Below are positions 54,795 through 62,882 of a stretch of DNA of 64,000 nt, piece by piece (position 1 is the first letter of the stretch; each line of letters starts with the position of its first letter). The position numbers were made by a program, and so were the translations under genes. The notes below the pieces were generated by a model that saw only the letters and a list, made by a program, of their open reading frames with translations, ran no database searches and was not told the DNA's origin. This stretch comes from Herbaspirillum rhizosphaerae. GTDB taxonomy: Bacteria > Pseudomonadota > Gammaproteobacteria > Burkholderiales > Burkholderiaceae_D. The stretch lies in the NCBI RefSeq assembly GCF_001189965.1, contig NZ_LFLU01000012.1, positions 1 to 64,000 of the forward strand. Reading direction: 5' to 3'.

Positions 54795-54851
54795 GGACCC
54801 AGTGTCGTATCGACGATGATCACGACACTGGGTCCCAGCGTGTGCTGGGAC
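54795..54851 (+). other. Two mutually exclusive perfect stem-loops between binding-protein and permease genes
   Basis: Stem A pairs GGACCCAGTGTCGT (54795-54808) with ACGACACTGGGTCC (54822-54835), 14 perfect base pairs. Stem B pairs GTCCCAGC (54832-54839) with GCTGGGAC (54844-54851) around GTGT, 8 perfect base pairs. They share 54832-54835, so both cannot form fully at once. No T tract follows. Likely effects: protection of the binding-protein mRNA and reduced read-through to the permeases (inference). A 27-codon open frame (54785-54868) runs through both stems. Confidence 0.7.
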
Positions 54852-54886
54852 GACTGCAAAAAATCTGATCACTGGATAACATCCTG

Positions 54887-55798
54887 ATGAACCAAGCAAC
54901 AAACCTGGCGCCGGCCAATCCCGCCGAGCGCCGCCTGCACAACCTGTTCGGCTGGGGATTGCTGACGCCGTCGCTGATCCTGCTGACGCTGTTCGCCTTC
55001 TTCCCGATGCTGGCGACCTTGTGGGCCAGCTTCTTCTCGCGCGGCACGGCGCGCCGTCCCAGTGTCTTCAACGGCATCGACAACTACCGCGACCTGCTGG
55101 CCGATCCGGCCTTCTGGCAAGTGGTCGGCAACAACCTGCTGTACGCGGGCGTGACCGTCCCGGTGTCGATTGCGCTGGCGCTGGGCATGGCGCTGTGGGC
55201 CAATGCGCGCATCGGCGGCCGCGGCCTGGTGCGCACCGCCTTCTTCACACCGACCATGCTGCCGATGATTGCGGCGGCCAACCTGTGGCTGTTCTTCTAT
55301 ACCCCCGGCCTCGGCCTGCTCGATCACATCACGGCGCTGTTCGGCATCGGCCCGACCAACTGGCTCGGCCAGCCGGGCACCGCCTTGTGGTCGGTGATGG
55401 CGGTGACGATCTGGAAAGAGTCCGGTTTCTTCATGATCTTCTATCTCGCTGCGTTGCAAGCGATCCCGCCGGACCTGCGCGAAGCCGCCCGCATCGAAGG
55501 CGCCGGGCGCTGGGCGTATACGCGCCGCGTGGTGTTGCCGCTGCTGATGCCGACCACGCTGTTTGTGACGATCAATGCGCTGATCAATTCGGTGCGCCTG
55601 ATCGACCATCTGTTCATCCTGACCAAGGGCGGCCCCGACAATGCCTCCAAGCTGATCCTGTACTGGATCTGGGAAATGGCCTTCGCCTATCTCGACCAGT
55701 CCGGCGCCGCCGTGATGACCGTGATGGTGCTCGCTGCCCTGGGCCTGATCGCCGCGCTGCAATTCCTGTTCTTTGACCGCCGCATCCATTACCGCTAA
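54887..55798 (+). CDS. ABC transporter permease, UgpA-like
   Basis: 303-residue inner-membrane permease with six TM helices and the EAA loop DLREAARIEGAGRWAYTRRVVLP-type segment. Family features such as FFYTPGLGLLDHI and LTKGGPDNASKLILYW match UgpA/MalF. The start lacks a clear ribosome-binding site; the sequence CATCCTGATGAA around its ATG recurs at the gpdQ start. It is 10 bp before the second permease. Confidence 0.88.
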   Translation: MNQATNLAPANPAERRLHNLFGWGLLTPSLILLTLFAFFPMLATLWASFFSRGTARRPSVFNGIDNYRDLLADPAFWQVVGNNLLYAGVTVPVSIALALGMALWANARIGGRGLVRTAFFTPTMLPMIAAANLWLFFYTPGLGLLDHITALFGIGPTNWLGQPGTALWSVMAVTIWKESGFFMIFYLAALQAIPPDLREAARIEGAGRWAYTRRVVLPLLMPTTLFVTINALINSVRLIDHLFILTKGGPDNASKLILYWIWEMAFAYLDQSGAAVMTVMVLAALGLIAALQFLFFDRRIHYR

Positions 55799-55808
55799 AA
55801 ACCAGTCG

Positions 55809-56687
55809 ATGAATACCGCCACCATCAACGCATCATCCGCCGCCAACAGTGCAACGCCGGCAACGCCGTCGGCCCCCGGCGAACGGTTCTGGACTATCGT
55901 CGACACCGCCGGCGCCTGGGCGCTGGCGCTGCTGTGGATCGCCCCGCTGCTGTTCGCGCTGTGGGCGGCCTTCCATACTTCCCACGCAGCGCTGGCGTTC
56001 GACTGGCGCGCACCGCTGGTGCTGCAGAATTTCCGGGACGCCTGGCAGTCAGCGCCGTGGCTGCGCTATTTCTTCAATACCTTCGTACTGGTCAGCCTGA
56101 TCCTGGTCGGCCAGTTCACGCTGTGCACGCTGGCCGGTTTTGCGTTCGCGCGCTTCCAGTTCGTCGGCAAGAACCTGCTGTTCGTGCTGGTGCTGCTGCA
56201 ATTGTTCGTGCTGCCGGAAATCCTGATCGTCGAGAACTACGCCATGGTGACGCGCCTGGGCATGTTCGACACGCCGCTGGGCATGGCCGTGCCTTACATG
56301 GCCAGCGCCTTCGGCATCTTCTTGCTGCGCCAGGCTTTCATGCAGATTCCGCGCGAGCTGGAAGAAGCGGCGCGCATCGAGGGCTGCGGCTGGTTCGGCG
56401 TGCTGTGGCGCGTGTATGTGCCGGCCGCCAAGCCGGTCTACCTGGCCTACGCGCTGGTGTCGGTGGCGACGCACTGGAACAATTTCCTGTGGCCGCTGAT
56501 CGTGACCAACTCGCCGATGACGCGTCCGCTGACGGTCGGCCTGTCCTTGTTCGGCGCGCCGGAAAGCGGCGTCAACATCTCCATCATCAGCGCCGCCACG
56601 CTGGTGGCGATTGCGCCGCTGATGATCGGCTTCCTTGTATTCCAGCGTCAGTTCATCCAGGCCTTCCTGCGCGCCGGCATTCGATAA
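55809..56687 (+). CDS. ABC transporter permease, UgpE-like
   Basis: 292-residue permease with a polar Ala/Thr/Pro-rich N-terminus and six TM helices; EAA loop ELEEAARIEGCGWFGVLW. WNNFLWPLIVTNSPMTRPL is typical of UgpE/MalG. ATG at 55809 is preferred; the frame extends 36 bp into the previous gene. It is followed 32 bp later by gpdQ. Confidence 0.88.
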   Translation: MNTATINASSAANSATPATPSAPGERFWTIVDTAGAWALALLWIAPLLFALWAAFHTSHAALAFDWRAPLVLQNFRDAWQSAPWLRYFFNTFVLVSLILVGQFTLCTLAGFAFARFQFVGKNLLFVLVLLQLFVLPEILIVENYAMVTRLGMFDTPLGMAVPYMASAFGIFLLRQAFMQIPRELEEAARIEGCGWFGVLWRVYVPAAKPVYLAYALVSVATHWNNFLWPLIVTNSPMTRPLTVGLSLFGAPESGVNISIISAATLVAIAPLMIGFLVFQRQFIQAFLRAGIR

Positions 56688-56719
56688 ATCCTTTAATTCA
56701 ACACCAACAACACATCCTG

Positions 56720-57508
56720 ATGAAAGTCATACAAATTACCGACATCCACCTGGTGCCGGATGGGAATCTCTTGTTCGGCGAAGATTCGGTAGCGCGTTTT
56801 CGCACCTGCATCGCTCACGTCAATGAACATCATCCCGACGCCGACCTGTGCGTCATCACCGGCGACCTCACCCACGACGGCGACGAAGCTTCGTACCGCA
56901 TCCTGGCCGACTGCCTGAAACAACTGAAACTGCCGGTGCGTCTGCTGCTGGGCAATCACGATGAACGGCCGGTGTTCCGCAGCGTGTTTCCCGACATGCC
57001 GGTGGACGGCAGAGGTTTCGTCCAAGGCATACACGATACCGATACGGCGCGCCTGGTCTTCCTCGACACCAAGGAAGCCGGCACCCACGAAGGCCGCCTC
57101 TGCGCCGACCGGCTGGCCTGGCTGGACCGCATGCTGGCCGATGCCGGCGAGCGTCAGGTCTATCTGTTCTCGCACCATCCGCCCTTCGAACTCGACCTGC
57201 CGTCGATGGACTGGATCCGCCTGCGCGAAGAAGCCGACCTGCGCGCGCTGGTCAAGAAACACGGCAACGTGCGCTACATGTTTTCCGGCCACGTGCACCG
57301 TCCCTCCGGCGGCACCTGGTACGGCACGCCGTTCGCCACCGTGCCCGGCACCAACCACCAGCACGCGCTCGACTTCGCCCTGACCGGCCCGGCGACGACT
57401 TCGATGGAGCCACCCGCCTACGCCGTGCTGAGCCTGCGTGAAGCGGGTGTGGTAGTGCATTACCATGCGTTCATGGATCGGTCGCAGCAGTTTCCGTATT
57501 ACGGCTGA
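56720..57508 (+). CDS. gpdQ: GpdQ-type glycerophosphodiester phosphodiesterase (metallophosphoesterase)
   Basis: 262-residue cytoplasmic binuclear metallophosphoesterase. Metal ligands are all visible: Asp8 and His10 (ITDIH), Asp49 (TGDLTHDG), Asn79 (LGNHDE), His152/153 (FSHHPPF), His191 and His193 (SGHVHRP). These positions almost coincide with those of Enterobacter GpdQ (D8, H10, D50, N80, H156, H195, H197). It cleaves glycerophosphodiesters such as glycerophosphoethanolamine to glycerol-3-phosphate and an alcohol; cAMP-type diesters are an alternative. It ends the glpR-Ugp operon, so imported diesters are hydrolysed inside the cell. Confidence 0.9.
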   Translation: MKVIQITDIHLVPDGNLLFGEDSVARFRTCIAHVNEHHPDADLCVITGDLTHDGDEASYRILADCLKQLKLPVRLLLGNHDERPVFRSVFPDMPVDGRGFVQGIHDTDTARLVFLDTKEAGTHEGRLCADRLAWLDRMLADAGERQVYLFSHHPPFELDLPSMDWIRLREEADLRALVKKHGNVRYMFSGHVHRPSGGTWYGTPFATVPGTNHQHALDFALTGPATTSMEPPAYAVLSLREAGVVVHYHAFMDRSQQFPYYG

Positions 57509-57725
57509 AACGATATCGCCTTCGAAACTCACGTCGGGATCTTGGCTCTTTTTGATAGAGAACCGCCACGATCCTGACTCTTGTGAGGACGGCGGACAGC
57601 ACGAAACTCTCTGCTTTCTCGAATTCGCGCTATTCCATCTTCTTGATGGTCTTCCTATGTTGTTAGTACCACCAGCGCCGGATCAAGGTGGTGATCAGCA
57701 TCTTTCCCCACACAATGAGATCCTT

Positions 57726-57992
57726 ATGGGCATTCGCCTTCAGAATTTCAACATATTTTGTGACTACGCAACTCCAGAAAAACATACTGCACTGGAGCTT
57801 CATATGGAATTGCCGATTCCTCATCAAGATATTCAAAAAGTCCAAGGCTGGCTGGGTCGCGGAGATTGGGCTGCAAGTGAAGAATATCTCGCTGAAAAAT
57901 ATCCGCAACATCGCACATTGATCCGCGAATGGCTGCGCGCCAGCAAATCGCGCAGCGAAGGAAACCTGAGGCCAATGGGCGTGGCTGCCTGA
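57726..57992 (+). CDS. Hypothetical 88-residue protein
   Basis: Not recognised. The acidic, soluble product has a plausible folded C-terminal half (DIQKVQGWLGRGDWAASEEYL, then LIREWLRASKS). The frame is open further upstream, but the segment before this ATG looks non-coding. Only a weak GAG precedes the start. It lies between gpdQ and an MFS gene in a stretch less GC-rich than the ABC operons. The 217 bp before it hold nothing I can identify. Confidence 0.4.
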   Translation: MGIRLQNFNIFCDYATPEKHTALELHMELPIPHQDIQKVQGWLGRGDWAASEEYLAEKYPQHRTLIREWLRASKSRSEGNLRPMGVAA

Positions 57993-58012
57993 GCTCCCGG
58001 TCATCAGGCAAC

Positions 58013-59191
58013 GTGAAAATCAGTCTGACCAGTCTCACTTGGGCGGCCATCGGACGCTTTGTTGTGGTCGCCCTTTTTTTCGATGCACTTGCGCCCTTGT
58101 TGCCGGCCATGGCAAACAGCAACCAGCTTTCTACGCAACAGTTTCAACTTCTTCTTGGCGTCTGTTACATCGCTTTCTCCTTGTCACAGCTGGCGTCTGT
58201 CCCGATCATTGCGATGCTTGGCGTATATCGCCCGGCAGCCCTCTCCTGCATTCTTTTGGGCATCGCCGGCCTGACGCTTTGCGCTGCAAACGATGCAGTC
58301 CTGTTTTCCATGGCTTTTCTTGCGATGTTCGCCGTCAACGGCATCGGCGCCAACGCCACTCGTGTGGCCTTGCGTGAGGCAAATTCCGATCAAGGGTTCA
58401 AACGGATTCTTGCGTGGGCCAGCGGTATCGTTGAAGTCAAGCAGATTGCGATGCCGGCGCTGGTCGGCATTGTTGCCGCAACATTCGGATGGCGATGGGC
58501 ATTGGTGATGCTGGTGCTCCCGGTGCTGATGATCGGCCTCTGGCTCAGCCTGGCACAACGCGGTCAGCGCACGGACACGACGGCCAAAGTTGCACAAGCG
58601 TCGAATTGGCGAAACATCATGATGACGCCGGCATTCTTCATGCCGACGTTGAGCGCGGCATCCTTTCAGGTCAGCTTTGCGCCGGCTGCAGCGAGGTTAC
58701 CGTTTTTTCTTTCGGACACGACAGGGTTCGATCCGGTTTCCGCCGGATTGACGCTGTCCTGCGCCAGTGGATTGGTTGCAGCCGGGATGTTTCTGAGCGG
58801 CTGCCTCGCACCGCGTCGTTCCAGCCGCAACCTGATCGGAATCGGCATCATGGTGGTCTTTGCGGGATTGTCCTGCATGCTCGCAGGAACATACTTTGGT
58901 ACGCCCTATGCAATAGCCGGCTTGATCCTCGTCCAAGCTGCATTCGGTTTCATCATCATTCCCTGCTCGGCAGATGCCATCGATGCGACGCCATCGGAAC
59001 GAGTCAAGGCTTCCGCGCTGTTCGGATTCATCCAGCCCATAGTCGGCGGCCTCGCGGTTGCGCTTGCCGGCCGCATACCGGGTACTGAAGTATTCATCTC
59101 GGCGACGATGACGTTCACTTCGTTGTGCCTGCTTGTTTTCCTGCTGGGCTGCCATGTACGAATGTCAAGAAGGTTCCAACCGTCGACATGA
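58013..59191 (+). CDS. MFS transporter (12-TM)
   Basis: 392-residue major facilitator protein with about 12 hydrophobic helices. It starts at GTG (58013) with AGGC as a weak ribosome-binding site, 20 bp after the small hypothetical gene. The loop after TM2 and the motif NGIGANATRVALRE in TM4 are MFS-like, but I cannot assign a substrate. Lower GC than neighbours hints at transfer. It ends at a bidirectional terminator shared with the convergent sulfonate-type operon. Confidence 0.78.
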   Translation: MKISLTSLTWAAIGRFVVVALFFDALAPLLPAMANSNQLSTQQFQLLLGVCYIAFSLSQLASVPIIAMLGVYRPAALSCILLGIAGLTLCAANDAVLFSMAFLAMFAVNGIGANATRVALREANSDQGFKRILAWASGIVEVKQIAMPALVGIVAATFGWRWALVMLVLPVLMIGLWLSLAQRGQRTDTTAKVAQASNWRNIMMTPAFFMPTLSAASFQVSFAPAAARLPFFLSDTTGFDPVSAGLTLSCASGLVAAGMFLSGCLAPRRSSRNLIGIGIMVVFAGLSCMLAGTYFGTPYAIAGLILVQAAFGFIIIPCSADAIDATPSERVKASALFGFIQPIVGGLAVALAGRIPGTEVFISATMTFTSLCLLVFLLGCHVRMSRRFQPST

Positions 59192-59194
59192 CTG

Positions 59195-59227
59195 AAAAAG
59201 GAGCGCAGTATGCGCTCCCATTTTTTC
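59195..59227. terminator. Bidirectional intrinsic terminator
   Basis: GGAGCGC (59200-59206) pairs with GCGCTCC (59212-59218), with AAAAA before and TTTTTT after. It serves the MFS gene (stop 59191) on the plus strand and the ABC binding-protein gene (stop 59239) on the minus strand. Confidence 0.85.
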
Positions 59228-59238
59228 AAGCCCGGATA

Positions 59239-60261
59239 TCAGCTACCCTTGCGCGTCTTGAACACCGGCACAAACAAATCCGACCACACCGCGGGTTTGG
59301 TCTTGATGGTGCCGGCCTTGTCCATGAACACCACGTATTGCATGATGTCTTCCGGCGTGGTCGTGAATTGCGTATCCGGATCGGCCAGCATCTTCTCGAC
59401 TTCATCCTGCGTCAGTTTCATCTTCGACACGCGCAGGAAAGTCTCTGCCGCGCCCTTGCGGTTCTTGGCGATGTAGGCGTTGGCTTCTTCCTGGGCTTCC
59501 ATGAAGGCCTGGGTCAGCTTGGGATTCTTGTCGGTGAACTGCTTGAGCGCGAACACGACGTCGATCGTGATGTGGCCCAGCACGTCGGAAGAATTCAGCA
59601 CGCGCTTGATCTTCGGATCCTTGACTTCCTGATACGAAAACGGCGGCGAGGTGAAATGCGCGGTGATTTCCGTCTTGCCGGACAGCAGCGAACCCAGCGC
59701 TTCCGGATGGCTCAGGCTGACGGTCAGCGAATCGAGCTTGGCGTAGTTGTCGATGCCGAAGGTCTTGGCGGCAGCCATTTGCAGCAGCACGGCCGACAGC
59801 GAAGTCTTGATGCCGGGGATCGCGATCTTGTCCTTGGCGGTGAAATCCTTGAGCGACTTGACGTTCGGGTTATTGGTGTTGAGCCACAGCGGCGAGGTAC
59901 TCAGTGCGCCGAGGCCGATGACTTCCGAACGTGGAATGCCGTGCGCCTTCGACCACAAGGTGATGAAACCCGGCGCGCCGGTGCCGGCGATGTCGAGGTT
60001 ACCCGACAGCATGGCGTCGTTGATCACGTTGCCGCCGTCGAGCAGCACCCAGTTGGTCTTGACGTCGCCCAGGCCGAGCGCCTTGGCGTGCTTCTCGATC
60101 AGACCCTGATCGCGGATCACCATCAGCGGCAGATACAGCAGGCCGTAACCGTGCGACAAGCGCACCACCGGCGCTTCGGCGCGCGCCGGCACACTGGCAG
60201 CCAGCATGGACAAACCGAGCGTTGCGGCCATCATCAGTTTTGAGAAATTTCTGCGTTTCAT
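59239..60261 (-). CDS. Periplasmic NitT/TauT-type ABC substrate-binding protein
   Basis: 340-residue binding protein of the nitrate/sulfonate/taurine class with a signal peptide (about 1-28, ending SVPARA). RLSHGYGLLYLPLMVIRDQG and LSGNLDIAGTGAPGFI match SsuA/TauA-like proteins. AGGAG lies 6 bp before the start. It is the last gene of a three-gene operon with permease and ATPase. No desulfonating enzyme is in the operon, so the ligand may not be a sulfonate. Confidence 0.85.
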   Translation of the reverse strand: MKRRNFSKLMMAATLGLSMLAASVPARAEAPVVRLSHGYGLLYLPLMVIRDQGLIEKHAKALGLGDVKTNWVLLDGGNVINDAMLSGNLDIAGTGAPGFITLWSKAHGIPRSEVIGLGALSTSPLWLNTNNPNVKSLKDFTAKDKIAIPGIKTSLSAVLLQMAAAKTFGIDNYAKLDSLTVSLSHPEALGSLLSGKTEITAHFTSPPFSYQEVKDPKIKRVLNSSDVLGHITIDVVFALKQFTDKNPKLTQAFMEAQEEANAYIAKNRKGAAETFLRVSKMKLTQDEVEKMLADPDTQFTTTPEDIMQYVVFMDKAGTIKTKPAVWSDLFVPVFKTRKGS

Positions 60262-60304
60262 TTGGTCTCCTGGAAAGGTATCGATTTATATCGTTTTTTA
60301 AGAA

Positions 60305-61177
60305 TTAGTGTTGCATGCCCCAGCGGCGGATAGTCCGTTTTTCGATTTGCGCGAAAATCATGTTCTCGACAAACAAGCCGATCATGATCACGAAGAACAG
60401 GCCCGAGAATACATTTGCGGTTTCGAGCTGATTGCGGTTTTCGAAGATGTACCAGCCCAGGCCGCCGGTGCCGGACGACACGCCGAACACCAGCTCGGCC
60501 GCGATCAGCGTGCGCCAGGCGAAGGCCCAGCCGATCTTGAGGCCGGTCAGGATGCTGGGGAAAGCTGCCGGGATCAGCACCGAACGCACCAGCGAAAAAC
60601 GCTTCAGGCCGTAGTTCTGGCCCACCATGCGCAAAGTATTCGACACCGAGCGGAAACCGGCGTGCGTGTTCAGCGCCACCGCCCACAAGACCGAGTGCAC
60701 CAGCACGAAGATGATGCTGCCGGTGCCGAGGCCGAACCAGATCAGCGCCAGCGGCAGCAAGGCAATCGCCGGCAGCGGGTTGAACATGGAGGTCAGCGTT
60801 TCCAGGAAATCGTTGCCGATGCGCGAACTGATCGCCAGCGTGGTCAGCAAGCCTGCCAGCAGGATGCCGAGGCCGTAGCCGATCAGCAAAGTCTCCAGCG
60901 AGACCGCGGCGCGTTGCAGCAGCACGCCGCTGCTGATGCCGCTCATGAAGGCGTGCAGCGTTTCGCTGAAGCTGGGGAACAGCAGCGAATTATCCAGCCA
61001 GCGGCCGTAGATTTCCCAGACCAGCGCCAGCACCAGCAGGATGGCGGTCTTGCGGATCCAGCTGATGCGGTAGATAGCCTCGAAGGCCGACAGCGGACGC
61101 TGGACTTCGGCGACGGCGTTGCGGTTCGGCTCGACGATGATTTCCGGACGCACGAAGAGTGTGTTGTTGTTGCTCAT
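60305..61177 (-). CDS. ABC transporter permease (SsuC/TauC-like)
   Basis: 290-residue inner-membrane permease with six TM helices and the conserved segment FNPLPAIALLPLALIWFGLG of the nitrate/sulfonate group. Its C-terminal GTGGLGWYIFENRNQ is also typical. It lies 45 bp after the ATPase and 43 bp before the binding protein, on the minus strand. Confidence 0.88.
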   Translation of the reverse strand: MSNNNTLFVRPEIIVEPNRNAVAEVQRPLSAFEAIYRISWIRKTAILLVLALVWEIYGRWLDNSLLFPSFSETLHAFMSGISSGVLLQRAAVSLETLLIGYGLGILLAGLLTTLAISSRIGNDFLETLTSMFNPLPAIALLPLALIWFGLGTGSIIFVLVHSVLWAVALNTHAGFRSVSNTLRMVGQNYGLKRFSLVRSVLIPAAFPSILTGLKIGWAFAWRTLIAAELVFGVSSGTGGLGWYIFENRNQLETANVFSGLFFVIMIGLFVENMIFAQIEKRTIRRWGMQH

Positions 61178-61222
61178 GGCTTGTCTCTCTTTTCTGCTTA
61201 TTTTCAGGTTCGTTCAGCTTGC

Positions 61223-62026
61223 TCAGTGCGCGAACAGCATGTCGTTGATGCGCTGTTCCAGCTGCGCCTGGCTGGCGGTTCCCATTTCTTCCGGCGGGAT
61301 GCTGTTGAGCTCCGCCCTGACCTGGCCCGGATGCGGCGACAGCAGCAGGATGCGGGTGCCGATGCGGATCGCTTCTTCGATCGAGTGCGTGACGAACAGC
61401 ACCGTGAAATTGGTGTCGTCCCACAGGCGCAGCAGCTCGTCCTGCATCTTGCGGCGCGTCAGCGCGTCGAGGGCGGCGAAGGGTTCGTCCATCAAGAGCA
61501 CGTCCGGCTCCATCGCCATGCCGCGCGCAATCGAGACGCGCTGCTTCATGCCGCCGGACAGCGTGTGCGGATAACTGTCGATGAATTTGGCGAGGCCGAC
61601 TTTTTCGATGTAATAGGCGGCGCGATCCGAAGCTTCCTTGCCCTGCAGGCGACCGCTGGCGTGCAGCGCGAACTCGACGTTCTGGCGCACGGTCTTCCAC
61701 GGCAACAGCTGGTCGAACTCCTGGAACACCATCATGCGATCGGGACCGGGCTGGCTGACTTCCTTGCCCTTGAGCCGGATCTTGCCGCCGGTCGGCTGCA
61801 AATAGCCGCCGATGGCCTTGAGCAGCGTCGACTTGCCGCAGCCGGAGGGGCCGAGCAAGATGTAGCGATCGGACGGGTGCACGTTGAAGCTGACTTGCTG
61901 CGTCGCGGTAACGAGCGAGTCGGAAGTCTTGTACTGCAGAGTGACGTTCTCGATTTCCAGCAGAGGAACGGACGGATCCACAGGCGTGGAGGAAGACTGC
62001 GGCGCTGCCGCAAAATCGTTTTTCAC
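61223..62026 (-). CDS. ABC transporter ATPase (SsuB/TauB-like)
   Basis: 267-residue ATPase. Walker A is GPSGCGKST (59-67), the signature LSGGM (156-160), Walker B VLLMDEPFAALD, and VTHSIEEAIRIG holds the H-loop. The start is GTG at 62026, with AAGGAG 6 bp upstream. It is the first gene of the operon, divergent from the response regulator at 62174, which may regulate it. Confidence 0.88.
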   Translation of the reverse strand: MKNDFAAAPQSSSTPVDPSVPLLEIENVTLQYKTSDSLVTATQQVSFNVHPSDRYILLGPSGCGKSTLLKAIGGYLQPTGGKIRLKGKEVSQPGPDRMMVFQEFDQLLPWKTVRQNVEFALHASGRLQGKEASDRAAYYIEKVGLAKFIDSYPHTLSGGMKQRVSIARGMAMEPDVLLMDEPFAALDALTRRKMQDELLRLWDDTNFTVLFVTHSIEEAIRIGTRILLLSPHPGQVRAELNSIPPEEMGTASQAQLEQRINDMLFAH

Positions 62027-62173
62027 AAAATCTCCTTAAGACTTTTATAAGTTCTGTGAAGGATGCTAATCTCGGAAGCTGTAATGAAACTGACATACCG
62101 CTGAACACGGTTTCCGATATGTTGCGGATATGTCAGCATCCCGGAATCAAGACACACCCACCACGGAATCATC

Positions 62174-62875
62174 ATGCGCATCCTCCTGGTCGAAGACACG
62201 GCCGACGTCGCCGAAGCGATCATCGCCCACCTGTCGCGCATCGGTCACACAGTCGACTGGCAAAGCAAGGGCAACGAGGCTGCCAAGCTGGTCACCGATC
62301 CCTACGACCTGCTGATCCTCGACGTCATGCTGCCGCAGCAGGACGGCTTTTCGCTGCTCACGCGCGTGCGCGAAAAAGGCCTGACCACGCCGGTCATGAT
62401 GCTGACCGCCTGTGCTGAAATCGAAGAACGCGTGCGTGCGCTCGACCTCGGCGCCGACGACTATCTGATCAAACCCTTCGACTTCCGCGAACTGGATGCC
62501 CGCATCCGCGTGCTGCTCCGTCGCAGCGGCGGCGAAGCCACCAACCTGTTGAGCTGCGCCAATCTCACCATCGACCGCAAGAGCCGCACCGCCTCGCTCG
62601 ACGGCATGCCGCTGGAGCTCACACGACGCGAAGTGACGCTGCTGGAAATCATCGCCGCGCGGCCGGGCCGCATCTTCGGCAAGGACGAACTGATCGACCG
62701 CCTGTTCAGCGTCGACGATACGCCCAACGCCAACACTGTCGAGCAATACATCGGCCGCCTGCGCAAGAAACTGGCCGGCGCCGGTTTCGAAATCCGCACC
62801 CTGCGCGGCCTCGGCTACCAGTTGGTGCTGCTGCCGTCCGGTACGCCATCGCCGTCTTCGGCGGCCGCGCACTGA
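62174..62875 (+). CDS. OmpR-family response regulator (QseB/TctD-like)
   Basis: 233-residue regulator. The receiver has Glu7/Asp8, phospho-acceptor Asp50 (LLILDVMLP), Thr78 and Lys100. The winged-helix DNA-binding domain (about 125-222) contains NTVEQYIGRLRKKL and IRTLRGLGYQL. It is followed 7 bp later by its kinase gene and is divergent from the taurine-type ABC operon across 147 bp. Confidence 0.88.
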   Translation: MRILLVEDTADVAEAIIAHLSRIGHTVDWQSKGNEAAKLVTDPYDLLILDVMLPQQDGFSLLTRVREKGLTTPVMMLTACAEIEERVRALDLGADDYLIKPFDFRELDARIRVLLRRSGGEATNLLSCANLTIDRKSRTASLDGMPLELTRREVTLLEIIAARPGRIFGKDELIDRLFSVDDTPNANTVEQYIGRLRKKLAGAGFEIRTLRGLGYQLVLLPSGTPSPSSAAAH

Positions 62876-62882
62876 GGCCGGC

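Noticed and set aside
60308-62050. A 580-codon plus-strand open frame across the taurine-type permease and ATPase
   Set aside because: It is antisense to two intact ABC genes; its composition is Gln/Arg/His-rich with no domain.
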